A stretch of DNA of 64,000 nt from Ensifer sp. LC163 (lineage in GTDB: Bacteria > Pseudomonadota > Alphaproteobacteria > Rhizobiales > Rhizobiaceae): the NCBI RefSeq assembly GCF_001695855.1, contig NZ_MBSS01000006.1, positions 98,866-162,865 on the forward strand, given 5' to 3'. The position numbers and the translations under genes were made by a program. The notes below the pieces were generated by a model. The model made no database searches, was not told the origin of the DNA, and saw only the letters and a program-made list of their open reading frames with translations. Positions 9,175 through 18,136 of this stretch are shown here, in pieces. Positions within the stretch are counted from its first letter, which is position 1. Every line of letters begins with the position of its first letter.

Positions 9175-10340
9175 TATTGCCCCGGCAGAACGCGGATGGC
9201 GTAAAGGTTCAAGCCCTTGCCGCCGCCGCTGATGTCGCTGTTGATGACGAGCTGCCCGGCGGCGCTCGGCGCAAGGCTGCGATCGAAGGTGACCTTGAAC
9301 AGCATGTCGACGCGCTCGTCATGCAGGGTGAAACGGTGACGGCCGCACTCGCCCAGCGAAGAGAAGTTGCACTCGACCGCAAACTCGGTCGCCTTTCCGG
9401 GCGTCGCCTGCACGGTCAGTGCCAGCGTCGACGTCTTGCCTGAAAGCTCGGCCAGGATCGCGGCCGGAATCTCGATCGTAACATCGCCATCGGCATCGGC
9501 GTCCGCCGATGTCAGCAGCATGCGCTGGCCGCCATCATCTTTGGCCAGCTCGGCGGTCGCCTGCGGGCCGGGCGTGATCGCGCCTGTTTTGCCGGGTGTG
9601 TACACCTCGACCCAATCGCCGGTGAAGCCTTCCTGGGCGCCGAGCGTCTGCAGGCCGGCGGCACCATCGAAATCCTGCGATGCCACGGTCGCCGGCGGGT
9701 TGGCGACATTAGTGTCGCGCGCGGCCGGAGACTGCAGCAGATTGTTGGTCTCGACCCACCACACGGCCGCGACCAGCGCCGCGGCCAGCGTTGCGACGAC
9801 CATGGTAAGCGACAGCAGGCGCCCGCGCTTGCGTCGACGCGTGCGGCCGTCCATCGCGCGCACTTCCGGCGCAACCGCGCCTCTGCCGTCACTTGACTGC
9901 CTGGCCGCAACCTCACCTGCCGCAGCCGTCGATACGACAGGACCGTCGCGATCGGCGCGAAGACCTCCCAGCCCACCATCCTTCTGCCCGTCGCGCGGCG
10001 CCTGGCCGGCGAAAGCCGGTTCGCGGCGGTCGGGGCCGGATGGCTGCGGCTCGGGCCTGGTTGTCGCCGCACGTGGTGCAACCGCGTCATCGAGGCTGAC
10101 CGAAGGCGCCGACGCCGGCCGCGCCTTCAGCGCCGCCCGCTCCTCCGTCTCGATCGCATGAATGACCGCTTCCAGCCGATGACGCTGCTGGGCGACGACG
10201 TTCTGGTCCTCGATCCCCTGCTTCTGCAGCCCGGTTTCCAGCGCCTGGCGCGCGGATTGATAGATGCGCGCCCGCGTTTCGGCGCTGGTTCTGTCGGAGC
10301 GCTCCAGCGCATTTCGGATTGCAGTCTCGAGTCCGCTCAC
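9174..10340 (-). CDS. Single-pass membrane protein of unknown function
   Basis: A 388-residue protein I do not recognise. The start is the GTG at 10340, because AGAAGGA lies six bases upstream; the nearby ATG is out of frame. Residues 1-75 are charged and probably helical (ALERSDRTSAETRARIY). A disordered Pro/Ala/Arg-rich linker follows, ending in the basic patch RTRRRKRGR. One transmembrane helix near residue 185 (LTMVVATLAAALVAAVWW) leads into a roughly 180-residue C-terminal domain. That domain looks like a beta-sandwich and has two cysteines (CNFSSLGEC). The predicted topology is a cytoplasmic N-terminus and a periplasmic C-terminal domain, possibly anchored and ligand- or envelope-binding. 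It is convergent with ppk2. Codon use resembles its neighbours. Confidence 0.75.
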   Translation of the reverse strand: MSGLETAIRNALERSDRTSAETRARIYQSARQALETGLQKQGIEDQNVVAQQRHRLEAVIHAIETEERAALKARPASAPSVSLDDAVAPRAATTRPEPQPSGPDRREPAFAGQAPRDGQKDGGLGGLRADRDGPVVSTAAAGEVAARQSSDGRGAVAPEVRAMDGRTRRRKRGRLLSLTMVVATLAAALVAAVWWVETNNLLQSPAARDTNVANPPATVASQDFDGAAGLQTLGAQEGFTGDWVEVYTPGKTGAITPGPQATAELAKDDGGQRMLLTSADADADGDVTIEIPAAILAELSGKTSTLALTVQATPGKATEFAVECNFSSLGECGRHRFTLHDERVDMLFKVTFDRSLAPSAAGQLVINSDISGGGKGLNLYAIRVLPGQ

Positions 10341-10367
10341 ATCAAATCCTTCTGTGCACACCGGGCC

Positions 10368-10473
10368 TTACAGCGCCGCGCGCCAAACATGGCGCGCAAA
10401 GGACGCTGTAACGCTTTAAATCTGCTGCATAATCCTATCCTTAAATCGGATCCGATTTAAGGATAGGATTATG
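10368..10473. repeat. RIME1-type rhizobial mosaic element, copy A
   Basis: Two palindromes in tandem. The first (10368-10411) pairs TTACAGCG with CGCTGTAA around an inner GCGCGCC/GGCGCGC stem. The second (10428-10473) is a perfect 46-base palindrome centred on GGATCC and containing CCTTAAATCGGATCCGATTT. The two-palindrome layout matches RIME1 elements described in Rhizobiaceae. It lies in the gap between the membrane-protein gene start (10340) and the next gene (10758). The rest of that gap holds the palindromic operator at 10710-10735. Confidence 0.85.
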
Positions 10474-10709
10474 TCGTGCCCCCGCCGGCGCTCGTCAATC
10501 GATCGACGCTTTTTCATCATCCGCAAGCTCTTATCGGTTAATTCCGGATGCACGCCGTTGGTTTTGTTAACAATTGCGTAACCGCTGCTTTCGAAATCCG
10601 CAAGTCCGGCGCGCCATTGGTCCCGGCAACGCCGGGGAAAACTGCCTTCTGCTTAGCGCTTCGGCCGGAAAAACCGCATCTTTGCAAGCGCGCAACTTGC
10701 TGCTATCTA

Positions 10710-10735
10710 TTTTGACGTTTACGCAAACGTCAAAA
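10710..10735. promoter_or_regulatory. Palindromic operator upstream of the nitronate monooxygenase-like gene
   Basis: TTTTGACGTTT-ACGC-AAACGTCAAAA is an inverted repeat with 11-bp arms. It ends about 23 bases before the gene start. The core TTGACGTTTACG recurs before fadD at 25864. The form is like operators of regulators of branched-chain amino acid or fatty acid catabolism (LiuR-like, MerR family), but the cognate regulator is not in the window. Confidence 0.7.
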
Positions 10736-10757
10736 ATACCAAGGGATGGAGAACTCG

Positions 10758-11768
10758 ATGTCGCTGCCGCCAATTCTTTCCGAAACGACGAGACTGCCCG
10801 TCGTCGGCGCACCCTTGTTCATCGTCTCGCATCCCAAGCTGACGATCGCTCAGTGCAAGGCCGGCGTGATCGGCGCCTTCCCGGCGCTGAACGCCCGCCC
10901 GCATTCGCAGCTCGACGAATGGCTCGCCGAAATCACTGAAGCGCTCGCCGACCATGACGCCAAGAACCCCGGCCGACCGGCCGCCCCCTTTGCCGTCAAC
11001 CAGATCGTCCACAAGTCCAACGCCCGCCTCGAGCAGGATCTGATGCTTTGCATCAAGTACAAGGTGCCGGTGGTCATATCTTCGCTCGGCGCCGTGCCCG
11101 AGGTCAACGCCGCCATTCATTCCTATGGCGGCATCGTGCTGCATGACGTCATCAACAACCGCCACGCCAATTCGGCAATCCGCAAGGGCGCTGATGGGCT
11201 GATCGCCGTCGCCGCCGGCGCGGGCGGCCATGCGGGCACGCTCTCGCCCTTCGCCCTCGTCCAGGAGATCCGCTCCTGGTTCGATGGCCCCCTGCTGCTT
11301 TCCGGTGCGATCGCCACCGGCGGCGCTATCCTCGCCGCCCAGGCCATGGGCGCCGACATGGCCTATATCGGCTCGCCCTTCATCGCCACCGAAGAGGCAC
11401 GCGCCAGCGACGCCTACAAGCAGATGATCGTCGACAGCAATGCCGCCGACATCGTCTATTCCAACTACTTCACCGGCATCCACGGCAACTACCTGAAGCC
11501 GTCGATCGTGGCGGCCGGCATGGACCCGGAAAGCCTGCCGGAAGCCGACCCGTCGAAGATGGATTTCGCCCAGGCCACCGAAGGCACCAAGGCCTGGAAG
11601 GACATCTGGGGCTGCGGCCAGGGCATCGGTGCGGTGCGCGAGGTCACCTCGGTCGGGCATATGGTCGATCGCTGGGAGCGCGAGTACGACGCGGCGCGCG
11701 CCCGCCTCGGGCTGCATACGACCCCCACGATTGCTACCAACAAGGAATTTTCAAGTTCTCGAAACTGA
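10758..11768 (+). CDS. Nitronate monooxygenase / 2-nitropropane dioxygenase family protein
   Basis: A 336-residue FMN-dependent TIM-barrel protein of the NMO/NPD family. Visible features are the N-terminal VVGAPLFIVSHPKL, AVNQIV, the flavin-phosphate-binding segment GADGLIAVAAGAGGHAG and the second phosphate loop GADMAYIGSPFIATEEA. Members oxidise alkyl nitronates; related enzymes act as FabK-type reductases, so the substrate is uncertain. The ATG at 10758 follows GGAGAA with good spacing. The C-terminus ends in a short low-similarity tail (TIATNKEFSSSRN). A strong palindromic operator precedes it, suggesting regulation with catabolic genes. It appears monocistronic. Confidence 0.85.
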   Translation: MSLPPILSETTRLPVVGAPLFIVSHPKLTIAQCKAGVIGAFPALNARPHSQLDEWLAEITEALADHDAKNPGRPAAPFAVNQIVHKSNARLEQDLMLCIKYKVPVVISSLGAVPEVNAAIHSYGGIVLHDVINNRHANSAIRKGADGLIAVAAGAGGHAGTLSPFALVQEIRSWFDGPLLLSGAIATGGAILAAQAMGADMAYIGSPFIATEEARASDAYKQMIVDSNAADIVYSNYFTGIHGNYLKPSIVAAGMDPESLPEADPSKMDFAQATEGTKAWKDIWGCGQGIGAVREVTSVGHMVDRWEREYDAARARLGLHTTPTIATNKEFSSSRN

Positions 11769-11846
11769 TGGCTTGAAATCTTGGCGCTTTGCGTTTATCA
11801 GCGCCTCACACTTCGTTCCGCGGTCTTTTCGCGGAACCGCCTCAGG

Positions 11847-11922
11847 GCCGCTTTAGCTCAGTCGGTAGAGCACATCATTCGTAATGATGGGGTCACGTGT
11901 TCGAGTCACGTAAGCGGCACCA
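11847..11922 (+). tRNA. tRNA-Thr (anticodon CGT)
   Basis: Cloverleaf: acceptor GCCGCTT pairs with AAGCGGC, followed by discriminator A and an encoded CCA. The anticodon stem CATCA/TGATG has loop TTCGTAA, giving CGT (codon ACG). The T arm is ACGTG-TTCGAGT-CACGT and the D arm begins AGCTCAGTCGG. Confidence 0.95.
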
Positions 11923-12039
11923 TTTTCCTTCAAAGAAATGAGCACTGTAGCGGGATGATAGTCTGAAGCTGGCCCAGGGTCAGCTCGTCTTGCTACGCAC
12001 GAACGGCGGGCAAGCGGTCCATTTCGAGGAAGCCGATCG

Positions 12040-12390
12040 ATGTCGCTTAGAGTTAGCCGTTTTCATGTTCATGAGGATGCCGTTCAGGCCAATGTCTCCG
12101 GCCGTGCCTGTTCCTTGTCGGCGCTCGAAATCGGCGGCGAGGTCCTTGTCGTCCTGACGTGGCTCGGCAACAAGGAGGCTGGCCTGCGCCGGCCGGAATA
12201 CGTTCTGCCGCTGGCGTCGATCCCGCATCAATCGCGCGAACCGGATGCCGGCTCGCCTTACCGCTGGGTCCTGACCGGGACATTGCCGATGTCGCTGTTC
12301 GACGGCAGCGCATCGCGGCAGGTCCGCCGGCAGCACGGCGTCAGCCCCGGCCCGGCGCTCAACCTGCCGCTGCCCGGCACCACATCCTGA
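12040..12390 (+). CDS. Small hypothetical protein
   Basis: A 116-residue protein I do not recognise, starting MSLRVSRFHVHEDAV. GAGGAAG stands about eight bases before the ATG. It has no membrane segment or signal peptide. A central stretch (ALEIGGEVLVVLTWLG) could form beta strands, and the rest is Pro/Gly/Ser-rich. It sits alone between tRNA-Thr and the convergent MFS gene. Codon use is typical of the window, so it is probably real. Confidence 0.55.
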   Translation: MSLRVSRFHVHEDAVQANVSGRACSLSALEIGGEVLVVLTWLGNKEAGLRRPEYVLPLASIPHQSREPDAGSPYRWVLTGTLPMSLFDGSASRQVRRQHGVSPGPALNLPLPGTTS

Positions 12391-12421
12391 TCTGCAAACA
12401 GCGACAGCATAATGCGTTCGC

Positions 12422-13594
12422 TCACGGCGCTGCGTGGCGATTGGCCTCGTTCGGGACCGACGCACGCCAGGTCGCGGCGAATGCCGCGATAACGGCAAGG
12501 CCGGCCAGGAGTGCGGCGGCTGCCGGAAGCACTGATGGCGAGGCCGCCTCGACAAGCACGCCGCCGACGCCGGTGCCCAGCCCGACGCCGACATGCATGG
12601 CCGACAGGTTGAGGCCGACGCCGGCTTCCGCCGTCTCAGGGCTCTGCCTGATCAGGAAGCTCTGCACCACCGGCGAGATCATCCAGCTGATGCAGCCCCA
12701 CAGCATCATGACCGCAATGAACAACGGCCGCGTATCAGACACGAAGGGTATCGCGACCAGCGCGATGACATAGCCGAACGGCGTCAACCGGATCGCCAGT
12801 CGCGGCGCCACGGCATCGCTCAACCGACCGCCGAGATAGCCGCCGCAGACACCCGCTATGCCGAAGGCGAAGAAGGCCGTGACGACCTCATCGCCGTGCA
12901 TCCCGACGATCTCGGCCAGATAGGGCGCGAGGTAGGCGAACAGGCTGAAATGGCCGCCGATCATCAGCACCGACACCAACTGCGCACAGACGCACGAGAA
13001 CGAGCGCAGATGGCCAGCATAGGAGCGGCCGCGCGGCGGCTTCGACCGACCGGCCCCCGGCACGAACCACTGACATGCGAACAGGACGCAAACCGCAAAC
13101 AGCGCCAGGCCGGTGAAGACACTGCGCCAGCCGAACGTGCCGCTCAGGAGCATGCCCGCCGGTACGCCGAGAACGAGCGAGGCGCTGATGCCCATGAAGA
13201 TCAGGCCGATCGCCCGGCCCCGGCTCTCCGCCGGCACGATCTCCGTTGCCAGCATGGTCGCAACCAGGCAGGCCGTGGCGCTCGCGGCCGCCATGCCGAT
13301 GCGGGCGGCGACCAGGACGCCGTAATTCGGGCTGGCAGCCGCCAGCACATTGCTGGCGATGAAGAGCACCAGCGCCAGCAACAGCAGGGTCTTGCGCTCC
13401 AGGCGTGCCGTCAGCAGGAGGGCTGCCGGTGCCGTCAGCGCAAATGTCACGGAGAACACCGAGGTCAACTGCCCGGCAAGACCGATGGAGACGCCGAGCC
13501 CTGATGCCACATCCGGCAGGATGCCGATGACGATGTTTTCCGCCGTGCCGGTGGCGAAGGTCGCCAGTGCGAGGAGAAGAAGGGGGATATTCAT
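12422..13594 (-). CDS. MFS transporter (DHA1-type drug/sugar efflux family)
   Basis: A 390-residue major facilitator with about 12 hydrophobic helices, starting MNIPLLLLALATFATGTAEN. The family features are GILPDVASGLGVSIGLAGQL in the first loop region, TARLERKTLL after TM2 and PAESRGRAIGLIF in TM4-5. It resembles arabinose-efflux/CmlA-like exporters; the substrate is unknown. The start at 13594 follows GGAAAGG on the minus strand. A longer open reading upstream is antisense to the neighbouring pseudogene and is not part of this protein. It shares a short divergent region with that pseudogene. Confidence 0.85.
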   Translation of the reverse strand: MNIPLLLLALATFATGTAENIVIGILPDVASGLGVSIGLAGQLTSVFSVTFALTAPAALLLTARLERKTLLLLALVLFIASNVLAAASPNYGVLVAARIGMAAASATACLVATMLATEIVPAESRGRAIGLIFMGISASLVLGVPAGMLLSGTFGWRSVFTGLALFAVCVLFACQWFVPGAGRSKPPRGRSYAGHLRSFSCVCAQLVSVLMIGGHFSLFAYLAPYLAEIVGMHGDEVVTAFFAFGIAGVCGGYLGGRLSDAVAPRLAIRLTPFGYVIALVAIPFVSDTRPLFIAVMMLWGCISWMISPVVQSFLIRQSPETAEAGVGLNLSAMHVGVGLGTGVGGVLVEAASPSVLPAAAALLAGLAVIAAFAATWRASVPNEANRHAAP

Positions 13595-13732
13595 CTTGCC
13601 TTTCCCGATCAGTGGACGCCACGGTCGGAAAAGGTCTTCCCGATGTGGCGACTGGTTGCACACCGGGTTTCGAGGCAGAGCTTCGGTTATCCCTCTGACC
13701 GCGCTCCTAGCACGGATCGACGTGTGCGAGAA

Positions 13733-14675
13733 GCGCCAATCCCCCCGGACACGGCGCGCAAGCCCGGCACCGTGCAATGGCCGCGCAAGCTGCCGCCTGA
13801 TCCGAGCACCGACTTTGCGGTGACGCGGGTGCGGGAACTTGACACGCTTGCCGACGGCAAGGCCTGGTTCAAGCAGCACGGCGTCGGCGGCCACGCCTTC
13901 GTCTTGGTTCACGGCTTCAACAACCGCTACGAGGATTCCGTCTTCCGGCTGGCGCAGATCATCCATGATTCGGGCGCCCAGACGACGCCGATCCTGTTCA
14001 CCTGGCCGTCGCGCGCCAACGTGTTCGAATACAACTACGACCAACGTCAAGGACATCACCATCCTGGCGCACTCCATGGGCACCTGGCTGACGATGGAAT
14101 CGCTCAGGCAGATGGGCATTCGCGATGGCAACGTGCCCTCGAAGATCGAGAACGTGATCCTGGCTTCGCCGGATATCGATCTCGACGTCTTCGCCAAGCA
14201 ATGGGTGGAGATGGGCAAGAAGAAACCGAAGTTCACGATCTTCGTCGCGCAGGACGACCGCGCGCTCGCGCTTTCGAGCTTCATTTCCGGCGACGTTTCG
14301 CGGCTCGGCGCCATCGACCCATCGAAGGAGCCCTATCGCACGGACTTGGAGAAATCCGGCATCACCGCCATCGACCTGACCAAGGTTGAGACCGATGACG
14401 GGCTGCATCACGGCAAGTTCGCCGAAAGCCCGGAGATCGTGCAGCTGATCGGCCAGCGGCTCATCAAGGGCCAGACGCTGACCGATTCCAACATCTCGGT
14501 TGGAACAGGCATCGCCGCCGTCGTCGCCGGCACGACCAGGGGCGTTGGCAATGTCGCTGCAACCACCCTCTCCGCACCGGTCAACATCATCGAGAATCCA
14601 CGCCCGACGAAAAAGCGGCCGGTGGTCGGCGACACACTGGCCGACGATCAGCCGAAACCACTGGTGATCAACTGA
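13733..14675 (+). pseudogene. Disrupted alpha/beta hydrolase (DUF900 family)
   Basis: Coding similarity is split over two frames. Frame one reads IPPDTARKPGTVQWPRKLPP through AFVLVHGFNNRYEDSVFR to FTWPSRANVFEYNYD, ending near 14037. The second frame resumes at about 14040 with NVKDITILAHSMGTWLTMES and continues to TAA at 14675. Between EYNYD and VKDITILAHSMG the family normally has about 20 more residues, so the break is a frame-changing internal deletion. It lies between the HGFNN loop and the nucleophile elbow (AHSMG). The 5' end (signal sequence and first part) is also missing, and no start codon or ribosome site fits. An alternative is an assembly error, which would have to explain both defects. 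Confidence 0.8.
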
Positions 14676-14717
14676 GCGACGGCCGGACGCTGCTCTGAGC
14701 GAAAGGGCCCGGGGCCG

Positions 14718-15410
14718 TCAGTCGTCGTCGCCGACAAAGCGGTAGCCGACGCCCGGCTCCGTGCGGATGATCTTCGGGTCGGCCGGATCACGCTCGATCT
14801 TGCCGCGCAACTGGCCGATGAAGACGCGCAGATAGTGAAGATCCTCGCCATGGGCGGCGCCCCAGACCGAAGTCAGCAGCGTCTTGTGGGTGACGACGCG
14901 CCCGGCATGGTGCGCCAGCATGACCAGAAGGTCATATTCCTTCGGCGTCAAACGCACTGGCTCGCCGTCGCGTGTCACCAGCCGCTTGATCGTATCGATC
15001 GCCACACCATCGGCCGAAAGCTGGGTGTGGCCGCCCTCCATCTGGATACGGTGGCGAAGGGCAGCCCGGATGCGCGCCGTCAGCTCGCCGATGCCAAAGG
15101 GCTTTTCGATGTAGTCATCGGCGCCGAGATCGAGGGCGGCGATCTTTTCGCTCTCCCGGTCGCGCGCCGACAGGATGATGATCGGCACCTGCGACCAGGC
15201 GCGGATGTTGGCGATCACATCCTTGCCGTCCATGTCGGGCAGGCCGAGATCGAGGATCACCACGTCGGGCGCGGTCGTCGCCGCCGCCTTCAACGCGTCC
15301 GTTCCGGTCAACGCCTCCAGCACATCGTAGCCGGCAGCGCTCAAGGCCGGCCGCAGGAAGCGCTGGATCTGGGGTTCGTCGTCGACAACGAGGATGCGCT
15401 CCACGCTCAT
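14718..15410 (-). CDS. kdpE: KdpE response regulator
   Basis: A 230-residue OmpR-type regulator. The receiver has D54 in VILDLGLPDMDG and lysine in DDYIEKPFG. The winged-helix domain has LTPKEYDLLVMLAHHAG and LRVFIGQLRGKIE. It activates the kdp operon when phosphorylated by KdpD at low K+. Its start overlaps the kdpD stop by four bases, so the two are translationally coupled. It is the last gene of the kdp cluster. Confidence 0.96.
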   Translation of the reverse strand: MSVERILVVDDEPQIQRFLRPALSAAGYDVLEALTGTDALKAAATTAPDVVILDLGLPDMDGKDVIANIRAWSQVPIIILSARDRESEKIAALDLGADDYIEKPFGIGELTARIRAALRHRIQMEGGHTQLSADGVAIDTIKRLVTRDGEPVRLTPKEYDLLVMLAHHAGRVVTHKTLLTSVWGAAHGEDLHYLRVFIGQLRGKIERDPADPKIIRTEPGVGYRFVGDDD

Positions 15411-18103
15411 GCACGGTCCTTTTCGGATATTTCAGCTTCGGCGGCAGGAAAACGCATGGAGATGCGGGTGCCGCGACGCCTCAAAGCCGGGCTTTCGGCC
15501 TTGATGCGGCCACCCATGGCCTCGACGAAGCCCTTGGCGATCGACAGCCCGAGACCGGTGCCCGGCGTGCGGCCGTCCACCTTGCCCCTGCGGAAGAATT
15601 TTTCGAATACCTGTTCGAGGTCGCCCGGTGCGATCCCCTTGCCGAGATCGGTGACTGACAGGACGATGTCGTTTCCGTCCCTTCGCGCATAGATGCTGAT
15701 CGGCTCGTCACCGCCGTACTTGTTGGCATTGTCGAGCAGGTTGAAGAGCACCTGGCCGAGAAGCACGCTGTCGCCGCGCATCAGCGGCAGTTCGGGCGCG
15801 ATGCTGGTGTCGATCTCGCGGGCAGGAAAGTACTTGTGCGCCCGATCGACGGCGGCGCGCACGGCGTCGGCGACATCCACCCAATCGCGCTTGGCATTGA
15901 CCGTTCCCGCCTCGATGCGGGTCATGTCCAGGAGGTTGGCGACGAAACGCGTCAGCCGACCGCCCTCCTCCTCGATCGATTGCAGCAGATCGTCACGGCT
16001 TTCCGGCGGCATGCGGTCGCCCAGCTGGCGCAGGCTGGTGACGGCGCCGGTGATGGTGGCAAGCGGCGTGCGCAGATCATGCGAGATCGACGACAGCAGG
16101 GCTGCACGAAACCGCTCTCCCTCCAGCTTGGCGGCGTGATCCAGGCTCTCGCGGGAAAGACGCGCCCGGTCGATGGCGATCGCCGTCTGGTCGAGGATGG
16201 CGGCGAGCGCGCGCTCTTCGTTGATCTCCAGCGGCTTGCCGGCCTGCACGAAGCCGCAGACGCCAACGACGCCGTGCGGGCTCGTCAGCGGTCGGAAATG
16301 AAACGGGCTGTTCGGCAGCGTGCCAGTGCCGTTGCCGGCCGCCTCTTTCTTGTCCATCGCCCAGCGCGCCGCCATGGTATCGGTGACATCGAGTTCGGTG
16401 TCCGGCGGCCAGGCCGCCTTCAGGCGCAGATCGCCCTCCTCCGGCAGCAGCAACGCGGTATTGCGTTTCAGTGTCGCCTGCATCTGGGTGACTGCCGCCC
16501 AGAGCACATCGTCGACATTGGCCGTTCCCGAAAGCTTGCGGGAGAAATCATAGAGCGCCTGCGTTGCCGCCGCGCGGCGCCGAGCGGATTTCGCCTGTTC
16601 GCGCACCCGGGAAGCCAGACTGCCGGCAAGCGCCGCCGCAACCAGAAAAATGAACAGCGCGAAGACTTCGTGCGGCTCGGCAACCGTGAAAGTGCCGACC
16701 GGATCGATGAAGAAGAAGTTGTAGGCAAGAACCGAAAGCAGGGCAGCCGCGATCGCCGCGATGTGGCCGGCATAGATCGCCGACGTCAGCACCGCCAGCA
16801 GGTAGAGCAGCGAGATATTCGGCAGGATGATGAAGCGCTCGATCAGGAGGCCGAGCGCAGTCGCCGTCCCCACCGTGGCGGCCGCGATGGCGAGCGCCCG
16901 CCCGAAGCCCTCCGGCATTTGCCGCTTGGCGGTCACGCCTCTCTTCGGGCGCGGCTGTTCCTTGTCGGTCACCAGATGAATGCCGACGCCGCTGATCCGC
17001 TCCGCCAGCGCATCGGGAAGCGATTGCCGGAACAGCCGTAGCGGGAACGGCTGGCGCCTTGTGCCGATGACGATCTGTGTCGCATGCTCGCGGCGGGCGA
17101 GCTTGAGGATCTCCTCGACGAAATCGTTGCCGACAATGCGGCGGGTCTCGGCGCCGAGCTGTTCGGCAAGGCGGAAGGTCTCGTCGAGCCGTCTCGCCCC
17201 CTCGCCATCGCCGCTTTCGCGGTCGGCCCGTTCGATGAAGACCACGATCCAGGGTGCGTTCAGCCCCGAAGCCAGGCGGCTGGCGGTGCGCACGACCTTT
17301 TCCGACAGCAGATCGGGACCGATGCACACCAGCAGGCGTTCGCCGCTCGCCCATGGGCCTTCGATAGCGTTCTGCTTGAGATAGTCGACCATCTGGTCGT
17401 CGACCCGATCGGCCGTGCGCCGCAGCGCCAGCTCGCGCAGCGCCGTCAGGTTGCCCAGGCGGAAGAAGCGCTCGATCGCGCGCTTGGCGCTGTCGGGCAG
17501 ATAGACCTTGCCTTCGTTCAGCCGCTCGATCAGTTCCGCCGGCGGCAGGTCCACCAAAAGCACGTCGTCGGCACGGCTGAGAACCGTGTCGGGCACGCGC
17601 TCGCGCACCGCAACGCCGGTGATCTGGGCGACGACATCGGACAGGCTCTCCAGATGCTGGATGTTGAGCGCCGTCCAGACGTCGATGCCGGCGGCAATCA
17701 GCTCCTCGACATCCTGGTAGCGCTTCGGATGGCGGCTGTCCTCCGGGTTGCTGTGCGCCAGCTCGTCGACGACGATGATCTTCGGGCGGCGTGCGAGCGC
17801 CGCGTCGAGATCGAATTCGGAAAGCACACGACCGCGATGGTTCACATCGCGGCGCGGCAGTATCTCCAGTCCTTCGATGAGCGCGGCGGTCTCGCCGCGC
17901 CCGTGGGTCTCCACCAGACCGATGACGATGTCGACGCCGTCGGCCTTCAGCCGACGCGCGCGCGTCAGCATCGTATAGGTCTTGCCGACGCCTGGGGCTG
18001 CGCCGAGAAAAACCGTCAGCTTTCCTTTTCGCCCCTGTCCGGCCAGCGCCAGCAGTGCGTCCGGGTCCGGACGGCTTTTCGATTCGCGATCGGTTTCAGG
18101 CAT
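15407..18103 (-). CDS. kdpD: KdpD osmosensitive K+ channel histidine kinase
   Basis: An 898-residue sensor kinase with the full KdpD layout. The N-terminal KdpD domain has the Walker A motif GAAPGVGKT (residues 34-42) and DELAHSN. A universal-stress-like domain covers about 250-375. Four closely packed membrane helices (DUF4118) lie near 410-510, then a GAF-like region. The HisKA phosphoacceptor is in SSISHDLRTPLATI, with ATPase motifs NLLDNANKYG and GTGLGLSIAKGF. It senses K+ limitation and phosphorylates KdpE. It is 33 bases downstream of kdpC. Confidence 0.96.
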   Translation of the reverse strand: MPETDRESKSRPDPDALLALAGQGRKGKLTVFLGAAPGVGKTYTMLTRARRLKADGVDIVIGLVETHGRGETAALIEGLEILPRRDVNHRGRVLSEFDLDAALARRPKIIVVDELAHSNPEDSRHPKRYQDVEELIAAGIDVWTALNIQHLESLSDVVAQITGVAVRERVPDTVLSRADDVLLVDLPPAELIERLNEGKVYLPDSAKRAIERFFRLGNLTALRELALRRTADRVDDQMVDYLKQNAIEGPWASGERLLVCIGPDLLSEKVVRTASRLASGLNAPWIVVFIERADRESGDGEGARRLDETFRLAEQLGAETRRIVGNDFVEEILKLARREHATQIVIGTRRQPFPLRLFRQSLPDALAERISGVGIHLVTDKEQPRPKRGVTAKRQMPEGFGRALAIAAATVGTATALGLLIERFIILPNISLLYLLAVLTSAIYAGHIAAIAAALLSVLAYNFFFIDPVGTFTVAEPHEVFALFIFLVAAALAGSLASRVREQAKSARRRAAATQALYDFSRKLSGTANVDDVLWAAVTQMQATLKRNTALLLPEEGDLRLKAAWPPDTELDVTDTMAARWAMDKKEAAGNGTGTLPNSPFHFRPLTSPHGVVGVCGFVQAGKPLEINEERALAAILDQTAIAIDRARLSRESLDHAAKLEGERFRAALLSSISHDLRTPLATITGAVTSLRQLGDRMPPESRDDLLQSIEEEGGRLTRFVANLLDMTRIEAGTVNAKRDWVDVADAVRAAVDRAHKYFPAREIDTSIAPELPLMRGDSVLLGQVLFNLLDNANKYGGDEPISIYARRDGNDIVLSVTDLGKGIAPGDLEQVFEKFFRRGKVDGRTPGTGLGLSIAKGFVEAMGGRIKAESPALRRRGTRISMRFPAAEAEISEKDRA

Positions 18104-18136
18104 TCAGCGTCTCTGGCAGTGTCTCTGGCTTCAAAC

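Noticed and set aside
10368..10473. A transcription terminator or small RNA gene at the strong palindromes
   Set aside because: The same two-palindrome structure recurs at three other places, so a repeat family explains it better.
13595..14314. N-terminal extension of the MFS transporter by about 240 residues
   Set aside because: The extension is antisense to the hydrolase pseudogene and lacks MFS features; the proper start with a ribosome site is at 13594.
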